Source: Caenorhabditis elegans (Eukaryota; Nematoda; Chromadorea; Rhabditida; Rhabditidae). Taken from it: a DNA stretch of 64,000 nt. The notes under the pieces are model-generated. The model was not told the DNA's origin. It saw only the letters and a program-made list of their open reading frames with translations, and searched no databases. A program made the translations under genes and the position numbers. Shown here piece by piece: positions 27,264-39,600 of this stretch (its first letter is position 1; each line of letters begins with the position of its first letter). The stretch is from contig NC_003283.11 of assembly GCF_000002985.6 (NCBI RefSeq), positions 11,098,001 through 11,162,000 of the forward strand. Direction: 5' to 3'.

Positions 27264-28880
27264 ATGCTGAACAGAAATTGGAGCAGTTTTTTGTTTAAAC
27301 AGGTAAACAATATTTTGATTGAAGTGTGTTCAATTATAATACGTTTAGGTTGCACTGTATCGAAACTTCCGTCAAAATTGGTCACGATTCAAGACGAAAG
27401 CGTAAGTCAACTATTATGGAGTGAAGTAGGACCAAAAAAGTCTTACCAAAAAACAAAAAAACAGATTTTGATTTTGGACCAAGAACTACAAATTGGAATT
27501 TGTGACCATAAAACCCAAAAAAAGTCGATTTTCGATTTATTTTGAACTTTTAGAAAAAATCATTGAAAACCATTAAAACATATTTTGCTTAAGAAGATTT
27601 GTAAAATATGAAAAAAAAGCGTAGATTTTAGTCCAAAATTCGAAAATTCAATTTTTTCAATAAAAAAAATAAAAACCAAAAATAAAACTTTTTTTTTCGC
27701 TTCAAACATGTCTAAAAAATTAAAATTTTTTAAAACAACCAAAATAAAAACCATTTTTTGCCAAAAAATAAAAAAGGGCAGTCCTATTCAAATTATTGTT
27801 TTTTAGCGTTCTGTACTCCTACTCATTCTACCGTGGAGACCGACGTTTCGGCAAGTTTGCTCTAGCTGCATCTACAGCCGGATTCACATTTCGAGATCAT
27901 GGAATCAGTGATGATCGAATCGCAGAATGTGAAAACTGTGAAGAGGAGTTTGCTCATCGAAAGACACCTGGAAAAGGATGGGAGTTGCTCTACGAAGAGA
28001 AGGATATGTTAGCATTCCGTAGACGAATTGATGGTCCATATGAGATGTATGAATACAAATGTGTTGGGACATACTATGATATCAGTCCACGAACATTTCT
28101 TGACGCTCAAAATGATTTAAAATATCGAAAAGAATGGGACGACAATATTGTGACTATCGAAGTTGTCAAAGAAGAAAATGAAAATGAGCTGATCAGATGG
28201 GTATCTAAGTTTCCATATCCAATGTATCCGAGAGAATATGTTTATGTAAGACGAACATGGGTGTCAGAAGACGAAAAATATGCAGTTTTAGATAGCGAAT
28301 CAGTTCAACCTGAGGTAAGTATTTGTAACTTACGAAAAATCTTGAATAAAATTGTAAAAATAGGTGTTTCCATCAATTTCGGAGTCAAATGTCCGAGTAC
28401 GATCCTACACTTCGAGAATGTCAATTCGAGCTCATTCAAATTGGGAATCGCATGGAGTTGATTACATTTTAACATATTGTGACAATCCAGAGGCTAACAT
28501 TCCTCGTTACGTGTATAATTGGATGGTTAACAAAGGTGGTCCTTATTTTTTGAGACAAGTTCACAAGGCTGCTCGTGAAATTGAGAGTAGCGGACGAGAA
28601 GTACGATCTGCCACTGAGAAAGCGCTTTTGAGAAAAAACGATCGTGTTCTGCAGCGTCAAACCAAAGAAAATGAAGAAAAGGAAAAGAAACGGAATGAAG
28701 AAGAAACGAAACTCAATAATCAAGAAAATGAAGGAGAAAAAGTGAATTTAATATCTAATTATTTACGAACATACAATTATTTTCCAGAAACTTGAAAAAC
28801 CACAAAAAGCTCGTTCCACAACTGCTTCAACCTCCTTCGTATTGCAATCAGAACAAGTCAATTATCAGAGAACTGCCTGA
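27264..28880 (+). CDS. START-domain lipid transfer protein, STARD7-like
   Basis: Five exons: 27264-27302, 27349-27401, 27807-28314, 28364-28741, 28788-28880; 356 aa. The first 40 residues (MLNRNWSSFLFKQVALYRNF) are basic/aromatic without acidic residues, consistent with mitochondrial targeting. The START domain spans about residues 90-300 (WELLYEEKDMLAFRRR, RKEWDDNIVTIEVV, YPMYPREYVYVRRTW, SNWESHGVDYILTY). The C-terminus is a charged coiled-coil-like segment (KENEEKEKKRNEEETK). STARD7 carries phosphatidylcholine to mitochondria; this is a family inference. Exons 1 and 2 are short but join in phase. Exon 3's intron is A/T-rich. It lies just upstream of jmjd-5 on the same strand. Confidence 0.85.
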
Positions 28881-29496
28881 TTTCTGTGCTCGTCTTTATA
28901 AACAAATCTACAGAAATACCATATTTTATTTCTTTCATGTTGAAAGACCATATATCGCTTGTCGAAAGCTCAATAGACGTTTAGTGCATTTTCTACTGAA
29001 TAAGCCATCATCGTATTTTTGTTTAGTTTAATTTTGTGATATGTCTGTTTCCAAAAGGACAAGAAAAATCTTTAAAATCAGAAAGTATGTTACAAAAGAA
29101 ACAAATCCAAAATGGCGTAATTCACTTAGTTTTTATGTAACCTATTTCCTGATTCCTTTTTGTAGATGATAGAGTTTTGTCGAGTTTTTGTAAAAGAAAA
29201 TTTTTTTTGTCTCTTTTCCTCCTCGTATTACAATCCGTTGTCCATGATTTTTTGTTTGGTTTGGAATAATTTCCGTTGTTTTGATTATGAATTATTATTA
29301 AAAAATATATATGGGTGTTATTCTGATCTTTTTTACAAATTGGTTTCAACCACAAAATACTATTTAATGGTCTTTGGTTTTTTGGTTTGCCATACGAAAA
29401 CTGAAACTTTTTTTCGTAGATAATATTATCGATAATATTTTTTAATTCTTATTACAAAATTCATATAAAAATACTTATTTAAATTGATTAGTTTAG
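28881..29496. other. Intergenic between the STARD7-like gene and jmjd-5
   Basis: About 600 bp of A/T-rich sequence with no supported gene. A TTTAG immediately precedes the jmjd-5 ATG. Confidence 0.5.
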
Positions 29497-32033
29497 ATGG
29501 AATATAAACGATTAAAAATTGACGAGTGTCGCGACGGAGTTTTCAACATTCGTCGAAAAGTATTTATCGAAGAGCAAAACTGTCCGGAGAGCATGGAATG
29601 GGATGAGAATGAAGAACAGAGTTCTATTTACTTTGTAGCGTTCAAAGGTAATAATTATATAGGAAATTAATCAATTTAATGTTATTTTTCCTAGGAGATC
29701 TCGCTGTCGGATGTGTTCGCCTTCGAAATATCGAAAAAGATTTGCTCAAACTGGAAAGAGTTGCTGTTCTGAAAGTAATAAATCTATTATAAATTTCAAA
29801 TCGATTTATCTATTTTTTTTTAAATCGATTTTATTACAATTTATTTTGTAGGAATTCCGAAGACGACGAATCGCGTCCGATCTCATCCGAGAGGCGTTGA
29901 TCTATGCACAAAGTGAAAGTCCGAATTCTCCAGTTTATGCCTATGCTCAAGTATCAGCTCTGCAAGCATATGTTAATTTAGGGTAATTATACCAGATGAT
30001 TTTTCTGAACTTTAGTATGTTTTGTTCAGATTCACGGTACTCTCAAAAGTATGGATAGAAGATGGAACATTTATTCCACATCAAACAATCTTCTGGGGAA
30101 CTCCGATTTCAATTGATACTTTCCTCAAGAACCAGTAATTTTTTTTGTAAGATTAAAGCTGTTCAGAATTATCTTTCAGATCGGAAAAGGCTGATCCATC
30201 CTATGAAGATTACGACGCTCGTAGTCCAGCAATGCTACCAAAAATTGAAGCGTTCAAGCAGAGATTAGAGGTCAATAACTATTAATGTTTTATTTCTAAA
30301 ATACGTGTTCATAGAGATTATTTGAAAAATGTGATTTTTAATTTGTCAAAATAAACATTCCACTCTTCTGAAACTTTTATTTCTTTTCAGGATCTAGATA
30401 CATGGAACTTCGGAATTTTGCAAATTCATCTCGATGACCAAGTCGTTTCAAAACTAATCAGAAATTTATTCTCACGTTTTAGTACGAATGTCGATCACTT
30501 TTTAAATGGAAACACAGAATTCTCAAAAGAAATAGTCGACCAGTCTGAGTTTCTACTAAAATTGGCAGATACAAAACTGAACACAGGACATTTCAATGAA
30601 GTTGATGAGAATTGGAGAAAATTGTATTCTTTGATATGTTTCTGTCAGAGTTTCATGATGTTTAAACAGAACAAGTATGAGGTTTGTAAATTAATACTTC
30701 TTGAATTTACCATCTCACATTTAAATTTCCAGATTGCGATCAAAATTGCCGATAAAGGGCTGTGTATGGGTAGAATAGACGAAGATCTTGTTCCAATTCG
30801 ACAACTAGCATGGTTAATTCATGAAAATTTACCTGGTGTGTCATCTGATGATTGGATTCATTCGAGTTTTCAGTTCAATACAACTAATACATATCCTGCC
30901 TTAATTCCACTTTCAAATTCCAAATCTATCGATGAATGTGATGAAGATGATGAAAATAGTTTTGAAAAATTAATTTCTGCCGTTCAAAATAATACACCAC
31001 TGATTGTTCGGAGACATTCTTCCAATATGCCTGCCATCGAAAAATGGTCATTTCCATTTTTACTTCAAGAACTTCACAGTCGAACATTTCCTGTGGAAAT
31101 TGGAACCAAATATTCAGATGAAAATTGGTCACAAAAGTTGATGACGTTCAAGGAATTTATTAGAAACTCTGAAGTTAGATATTCAAAAATCATATTAAAA
31201 TTATCTGTACATTTCAGAATGAACGGCTCTATCTTGCACAACATCGCCTTTTCGATCAGGTTCCACACTTGAAACGTGACGTCATAATTCCAGATGTTTG
31301 CTTCGGGGAATCAAGTAATCCTGAAAATGTTGACATGAATATGTGGATTGGGCCACAGGATACTGTATCTCCACTCCATACAGATCCTAGAAAGAATATG
31401 TTTGTACAAGTTCATGGTACAAAACTATTTCGGATGGTGGCTCCTGAAAGTTCAGAATCAGTGTATCCATTTGATGGAATACTTTCAAATACCAGTCAAG
31501 TAAGGATACTTCTATTATGGGAACACGAAATTCTGAGAATGCGTATTGCGCAATATATTTGACAACAAAACTACAGTAACTCTTTAAATGATTACTGTAG
31601 CGCTTCTGTCGATTTACGGGCTCAATTTTTTCAATAAATTTCTTGTTCCATTTTCCTTTGTTTCTTTGTTTTATGTTATGCCTAATTTTATTCTATCAAG
31701 AAATAAATGATTTAAATTGATTTCAAGTACGTAAATCGACACAAGCGCTACAGTATTCATTTAAATAATTACTGTAGTTTTCGCTACGAGATATTTTGCG
31801 CGTCAAGTATGTTGCGCAATACGCATTCTCAGAATTATGTGTTCCAGTAATATTAAATCGAATTCCAGGTCGATGTCGAGAATCCCGATCTCAAAATATT
31901 CCCAAACTTTGAACAAGTGGAAGTCCTCGACGCCGTCATAAATCCTGGAGATGCTATATTTATTCCTGAAAAATGGTGGCATTTCGTACGCTCAACGTCT
32001 CCATCTATTTCAATATCATTTTGGTTTGATTAG
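29497..32033 (+). CDS. jmjd-5: JMJD5 hydroxylase with fused GNAT-like N-terminal domain
   Basis: Nine exons: 29497-29647, 29695-29774, 29852-29982, 30030-30134, 30180-30270, 30391-30681, 30733-31173, 31218-31499, 31869-32033; 578 aa. Residues 1-165 resemble a GNAT acetyltransferase (FNIRRKVFIEEQNCPESMEWD, LAVGCVRLRN, VAVLKEFRRRRIASDLI, LGFTVLSKVWIEDG). From residue 187 the sequence follows JMJD5: a helical domain, KWSFPFLLQEL, DENWSQKLMTFKEFI, then the JmjC barrel with Fe(II) ligands His484 and Asp486 (SPLHTDP) and His562 (KWWHFVR). JMJD5 is a 2-oxoglutarate hydroxylase of arginine residues. Exon 4 ends so that reading through the donor reaches TAA at 30135-30137, so retention would give an acetyltransferase-only product. 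Poly(A) signal AATAAA is at 32065-32070. Confidence 0.93.
31520..31845. repeat. Dispersed inverted repeat in the last jmjd-5 intron
   Basis: Arms of about 100-118 bp: left starts GGAACAC and contains GAGAATGCGTATTGCGCAA; right ends with the complement. Both carry the CTACAGTAAT and GTCGATTTACG landmarks that I recognise as an abundant C. elegans palindrome family. The right arm has a segment (near 31790-31820) that is partly deleted on the left. No coding content. Confidence 0.85.
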
Positions 32034-35000
32034 CCATATGTTTCCAGACGACAAAGTTTACAAAAATAAACTATTTGGTCTTTAATTTGTTTAATACTAT
32101 TCTTTTATTATACAAACAGATAGGCAATAATTAATAGATATATCGTATTTAAAAGCATAAAACCAGAAAATAAAACGTATAGGCTAGGTATTATTGAGGA
32201 ACTGACATATATTTGTTCTCATGCGTGTTCATATTTCACCTCAATTCGTCTAGTCATTTCAGTTCTTATTTATTATTTGGAATGCAGCTTCACCACTCAT
32301 TGTTTTCTTTTCAATACTCACCCGGAAGGCACCGCCGAGCGGAGTTGTTCAAAAATTGGTTTGGCAAAAATTTTTATACAATAAATTTTGTTTCTGTTAA
32401 ATATGTGTTTTTTTTCCTTATTTTTTCTTGAGCACACACACTTTCCTAGTTAGATCTAACCTCGATTGCGCACCATAGTTTCATCTCCACCAGTCACTCT
32501 ACGCTGTTGCGCTTACAAGTTGTAGTCCCCAAGTGACCCAAAGAGGAAAATTTTATCTACTGATAGATGTTCTTATCAGAAAAAGAAAACAAAAATTGAC
32601 ATTTAAATTGTTTAAATCTATATAAAACAACTACAGTACTCTATAACTTCATATTGCAAGTTCACGAGCAAACTTGAAAGTTGCATTTTTGTGTTCAAAA
32701 GTTTGATGAGAAACTTGAATAATTAGAAATTCGTTCCGTTTTCTGTCCAAGAATATTCTCAAACGCCTCTTCTTTTTTTCACATGTTTGCTAAACTCGTC
32801 TTCGTGGATTGGAAGGATCTTTGATTGAAAATTGGAAATAGAAATCCTAATCGAATAACTAATGTGCTGCAAAAAGATTTTGATCGTCCTAAAAAATGAA
32901 TGAGAAGGAATACTATGTTTTAAATGTGATACATGTGAGATTATTCTAGTTAGTAGTTAATCCTCTCCCTGAATGAAATTCATTTGGTATTTAGACTTTA
33001 CATATCATAAATGTTAAATACTGAAATTAAAAAAAAAAATTCAGTTGTGTGAACTCTTCCAAAATAATATTTACTTTTTTCGTGACTAATTTGCTTTCCT
33101 AACTTGATTAACTTGATCATCCACTTCTTCTTTTCTTCACTTGGCTCTCGTTTTCCCTCATAATATTATTTTTCTTTCATCATTCGTCAAGTTTCTTGCT
33201 CTTGGGTAACGGGAAGCGTCACAATTATTTTCAGTTTCCGTTCATATACTCATGACGATAGTGGTCTTGAATAGCAACCATAAACAAGTTATATTAGGAG
33301 TCTGATGCCTAATGAACTGTCTATTTGGCTGACATAAAATTGATTTGTTTTTAGAAATTCACACTTATTTAATTGTATTAACTAGATATATAGAAAACGG
33401 ATGTTTTGATTTATTACGCAAAATATTCAAAGTTTTTCCTTATTTTTACCAAAAACAGATATAATACTCAAAAAGTGCATACAATGTATCTATGTTGGTC
33501 TCAAAGCGTTATGTGGATTGACCAGGACGAATGTACCTTTAACGTTTCGAGTTCTCACATTAAATTTTGAATTTTATTTAATAGAATTTTCTGAAACTTC
33601 TTGATCGTTTCAATTCAAATTTTTATTTTTTAAAAGAGAATTCAAAGTTCTACTGACCAACCTAGAAAAACAAATCTAAATACTTCAAACCTGGAATTGG
33701 ACTATTTCAACAATTCCAGGGACCTCACAAAATGAACCTACTTTTCTTCTCTTTCTCCAGTCCAGTCTTTAATTTTTCTCTGCCCATTGTCCATTGTTCA
33801 CCGGATATGACTGAGGCGAAAAACCGGAAACATTTCAGAAATCACACTGAACTCGATTATGCTTATAAGAGAATCGTGTGAAAATTCTCTTTTTACTTCT
33901 GCCTAAGCACATTCTTTTTATATATTTTCAGAATAACACACACACCTCGTTGAATATAATTACAGCCTTCCATTTGTTTTCCTTTTCTATTTTCTTCTTA
34001 ATTCAGTGCAATTTCCCCCGAGTACCCAGAATCTCAAAAAAAAGGAAAAAAAACGTTTGATCTTTCGTATTATAACATCTTAAAAAATACATCTGCAAAT
34101 GTTTATATACTACGCAATATAATAGATTGCCTTTGCCGAAAATTGAGTTACAATATGAATACGTTGACCAGTCGTCTTTTTCTAAAAAAATAATTTTTTT
34201 TCTATTTTTGTGCTTTTCATAAGTTTTCTCTATTTACAAAAAGGTTAGCTGAAAATTTTTGAGGAGGGCGAGTTAAGAGGCGGGTGAGAAGTTCCGATGT
34301 CTCACCCTTTGGAATGCTTATTCAGTTTCTGAATTGAAGAATACAACTTCGAAGCTTTACAATATCATATCAAATATTGAATATTTCTGAACCTTTTAAT
34401 TTCAAACACTTTACAAATCTCAAAGTCTCATACGTAACAAATTGCTTATGATCACATGTACTTTACAAAAATCATTCCCTTTAGATTTAAAATCCGAATC
34501 ACTGCTGTTTTTAAATCAAAAAATAAGCATTTCTATCTTTCATTCTAAATATCAGTTATCCTTGGGGAAAATATTTCATTCACTATATAATTAGAGCTAA
34601 CAAAATTCGCATATCACTATTCTCTAAATATTTCTTTGATTTTTTTTTCGCATATTATTTTTCAAAAAATGACGAATCTGTTAAAGATGGAGTCTTAGAA
34701 CTTTAGTTTGTTCCGCATTGGGAGAAAATTCCGTTGAACGAACTTAAATAATTTATCGAAACTGATAGTAGTTTCATTTGAAATAGAGAGAATAAAAATG
34801 AGAATCTGTAATTCCGAAACTTTATTTGAAGAAATTTTGCTCTTGTTGTTTCTAAAAATCATTACATAGACTCCAAGATGTGACTCAATCTTTGAAATGT
34901 TACTACATTTACTGGGTTCTACTTATTTCGCATATAAACGAACCTGTCGACGTACCTCTTCTTTTTCTTCTTCTTTTTCCCTTGCTTTCTTCAATTTGCA

Positions 35001-36608
35001 CATCGTTCATCTCTTATTCCTTGCTTCCGAATATGAATGGGTCGGTGTTTTTGGTGGTAGTTGGGTCTTTTTGAATAGCACTGACTTTTCGTTTTTTTCT
35101 TTTATCCGATGGCCACCGGGAGAGAGAGAGAATATGGAATTTAAAATCATCTGTTTTTTTTTCCAAAATGCTCTTTCTTTTGCGTTCCATTTGTCTGGAG
35201 TAGAAAAAAAACTATATACTACATTGATACCAATACCAATAAGTTATTTAAATGGATTTAAACTTAAATTTCTCATGTTCAAATTCATTCTGCTTCAGAT
35301 ATTTTTTGGAATTTCACATCTGCGAAATAAAATCTGTGTATTTTCTTATCCTCTTCACTTTTTGACCACATCAGCTTTCTTTCTGCTGGACATTTTTAAA
35401 CTTTCTTTTGTAAAATATATTGCTGTTTTAATTTATTGATTAATGGACTCAGAATCAAAAAAAAAAAGACAATAAACTAAAAACTTCACATATCCCGAAA
35501 ATTCAAAATACCAAAAAAAGGGGAAGAAATTCGTCACCCCAAATCTCATTCAAAAACGAAAGCGAGAAGAGCTCCCATTATTGTATCCCATAGTTACGAT
35601 GGATATTCTTTTCCCTTCTAATGTGACTATAAGGTACCAATTACAAAATTAAATGCAGTCGTTTTCCATTGCTCTTTTGCATTCATTTCTCTCGTTTCTC
35701 CCCATAAATTCACTAAAAATACGCCTTGGAAAAGGTCGACTATCCGATTTCTCATTACTTCCAGATGTGTGATTTTCGGACGGCGGGTGGCGGGTGGCCA
35801 CTGACAGAATTGACTCCCATTTGTCACTTCTTCAAGCGACGGTGACGAAGGATTGTGTGTCAGTTGGAATAAATGACAACGAGCATAAAACATGTATTAG
35901 AAAATAAAAAATAACTATTAATACCAATTCCATGAATAACTATTAAAAAATGGAATGATTGAATTGGGATCATGAGATTTATGAAATCTAGAAAAATATC
36001 AAAACACTCAGAAAATGATACCATGTTTGTGCCCAATGCCTAATGCCTAATATCCTCTTGACCCTATTAAGTACTTCCAGGTTGAACCAGTTTTCATATT
36101 TTCCAGAAAAAACAGCTCCGCCGCCCTTTCAAGTTTTAAGAACGAAAACAACACGAAAAGTTTGAAATCGACTCCACTTATGGCTCCTACTCACACACTC
36201 TCACTCACTCATAAAAACAAGGTCTCGTCACTTGACCTGCTCCTCATGCTCCTCCTTCCTCTCCTTTATTCCACTTGAAAATAAGAGGTTCACCTTCATT
36301 TTTTTTCGACAACTTTTTCACCGCTCTTATATATCTTCTGAAGCATATGTAGGATGATATGTGTATATAGGAAAATGATTGGATAAAGTTTTTGGACAAA
36401 AAAGGTTCCCACCCACACTGTCTTGCAGCTTTTTCTTCTTCGACAATTCATAAGTAGTGTCTATTCTTTGAGTGGGTAATCCTACTCGGCATTAGTTTTA
36501 TTGCATTTTCTTGCGCCCCTGTTCTAACTTCTTTTTTTTTTGGGTTTTCTCCATTTTGATGCTAAAAAAGAAGATAAGTTGTTACAAAGTGTTTATTTCA
36601 GAACTATA
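32034..36608. other. 4.6-kb gene-poor region upstream of glb-3
   Basis: No gene with coding character is visible on either strand. It is pyrimidine-rich in many stretches (for example 33120-33180, 34955-35000, 36235-36270). Open frames up to 180 codons (34897-35439) are low-complexity Phe/Ser/Leu readings of T-rich DNA. The region is best read as the long regulatory upstream of glb-3; small RNA genes could be missed. Confidence 0.5.
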
Positions 36609-39600
36609 ATGGGAAACGATCATTCAGTTGCAAACGTCGACGTTCGAGCCAGAAGGAGTCTAGATGCTGGGATGGTCAACAAGGTTAGTTGGGCAAAAGG
36701 ATACTGAGGAGTACATTGATTCGATTGTTTTAACATAATTAGAAATATTTAATCGATATTAAACAAGTATTGGTGTTTTTTACCAAAGGTGGAGTAGCGA
36801 GAGCAGGGATTTTGCTATGAAATGCCCAAAGTTGTCTGAAATTAAAAGATTCCAAAAGAAACACAAAAATTTGAGAAAGAATGAGAAATGCAATATTTCA
36901 AAACATGATTTTTCAATTATGTCTAATCTTTCTTTTTCAATTTTTTTGTATTTTAAAGCGGAATCATCCTTCAAGATATTTCCCCTTTGATGGCCGGCTT
37001 ATTGATACAATTTAACAAGGAAACATTTTTGTCAACAGAATTGAGATGTATGAATCGCTCAAAATTTATGCGAGAAAGTTTCAAAAACTATCCTGAAGTA
37101 CTAAATAGAATATTCCATATTCACATGCGCCTAAACCGCCTAAAACATTTTTTTAACTAGCAGTGATGTTTTATGTAAAAATTCAACTTGAGCAGTGATT
37201 GTTACGTTACATAAAACTTGACGAATGCCAATCCCTTTCGATTTATCGATCTCTGAAATTCAGTATGGTGATCTGAGAAGAAGTTCATCTAATACTCTCG
37301 AGTCGTTCCAATCAACAATGAATAGGTTTTCGTATGTCTGAATGTTTGCGACGAAACCTCATTCATGAATGAATACTATCGCATTGTCAAGAGTTTTTTC
37401 TGAGAAGATCAAAAACCATTAACCGAATGCCTGGTGCTGCAATCACTTGTTGATTTTAGTGACCGAATATGGAAAATCCTACAAACTGTCGGAAAATTTG
37501 AATCAATAGTTTGGAATAATCTTTCGATTGCAGGCAGGCATATCTTCAGATCTACGTACACTACTAAGTTAGGAAAAATTTTCATTCTCACACCTCCATT
37601 GCTGTCCAACATCATACTGGTGTCCTGTTCCCGACTCAGACATCATCACATATCAGATTTCACTGTTTTCATCCAAATTTGGAGTTGTTGAAATCAGAGC
37701 TCCTCATGCCCTTCTCCTCCCCTTTCTTCTACACTTCCCTCCTGTTTCCCCATCATCCGAAAGTGGTTGTGTGCTCCAAACTTTTCATCGAAATTGCATA
37801 GGCATCGTCGTTGTCTTCTTCATCTCCATGTCGGAAGCTCAAAATACACGTACTCGAGGATTCGGAGAGCATGAGAGTCATTTCCAAATTCTTTCGCTTC
37901 ATTTATCATTTTTCGTCGCCTGCCCATGCTCAACCACCAACCTCAGTCGACCTTGTTCGTTTCTCCTTTTCAAACGTTTCCCACAATAAAATGCTCTTTA
38001 TTTTCTGACTTTAGGGCTTCTATTTTGAAGAATGACGCTTCAACAACTTAATCCTGAAGCCTATTAGAAAACAACTTGTAGTCCTTGATCTCACATATTA
38101 ATTCTCTGATAAGATTATTCGTTACACCTGTTATATCATCGAACAGACGGTTAAGAAGTTTCTCGTTTTTAGTATCCGCTTCAATTCAACGTTTTACATA
38201 AATTAATACGTTAAGAGAGCACTCGGAAGTATCCGTCATAATTCCAGAAATCAACAAGCACTCAAAAGGCCACACATTCGTTTCTAAAAATTCTTAGAAA
38301 TATCGCAGTTTTATAAGTATTCAGTTGATATTTTATGACCTTAATAAAAGATTTATTTTGAAGTAATAGTTTTATTGGTCATGTGTATTTTGCCGTTCCG
38401 GTGATTTTTTCCATGATGTAGAAATTTTCGCAGTATGTGAAAAAATTTTGCTATGAACTTTAGATATCTATTAATTTTTTTGTAAACCTCCAGATCCTTC
38501 CATTCTCTCTGGCAATGTATATTGAGCCTATACGCGTACATATTGGCAAAGAGGACTTTTTAAAATTGAAATAAATAATGATTTGATTATGACAAAGTAC
38601 GAAGTACATGGTTAAACGTTTCTGATCTGAAAAACCTCACGAATGAACGAATTTGCCACGTGATGTTTTACTGTCTAGTTTCATAATTTGATTTAAACAT
38701 TGATCATCTCCAAAAATCATGATTATCGAGGCTTTCCAAAAATGAGACTACGTCCGACATAAATGAATTCAAAGAAAACATATCGTTGTAATGATGAGAT
38801 AAATGCGTTGTCCTCCTTCTAACTGAATAATTAGTATGCGAAAACTGAAAAAAACATGTGAATGATGATGAAAATGTGTTTGGTTTTATATTTGCTATAT
38901 ACGTCCTCACATCCGTTCGTTTTAGCATCGTGAGTCAGGAAATATGTAGAGATTATGAATCCATAGACTATGAACAGTTTCTCATTCTCTGCTTATTGTG
39001 CTCATATTTGTCACGTTTCGAGCGCGTGCTCCGATTCTGTAACCCGTCTGTTCGCCAGCGTTTTGCCCGCCTCTTTCTTCCGAAATCTTGATTCGAAACA
39101 TTTTGGAGAGGAAGTGGCTTTGAAGCGGCAAGAATTAGAAGCAGTTTGGTGTCAGACACACTACTCACTCACTGCTTCTTGTTTTTTCTGCTTTCTTTGC
39201 TTTTCCTCTGTCTTCTTCTAACTATTCGGCATCTTCTACCACCACCACCACCAGAAGCTACTACTGCCACGATATCATGACGACCCCATTACGTAAAAGT
39301 GTGTGTCAGCCATCACACGACGTCATCTTATTCTTAGACGATGTGCTGGTGCTTCCTTTAGTTCAGACTTTTTCTATGCAGAAAATAGAAGATGAGCGGT
39401 GAAAGAAGAAATGGAAAGTATTCGGATATGAATGGACTCCTCCTTCTTGCTTCCTTTCGGCACTATTTGACAGACACGCATTCATAGGCGATTGTGATGG
39501 CTCTCAGTGAACTGTTAGGTGATGATAGATATCATCTTCATATGGAGCAAATCATTTCTATCTTCACATCATTTTTCTTCCTCTTCCCTTCAAAAGAAAA

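Noticed and set aside
34897-35439. 180-codon plus-strand frame, Phe/Leu/Ser-rich
   Set aside because: T-rich DNA gives hydrophobic low-complexity translations; no splice context, no signal peptide plus domain pattern, and no homology recognised.
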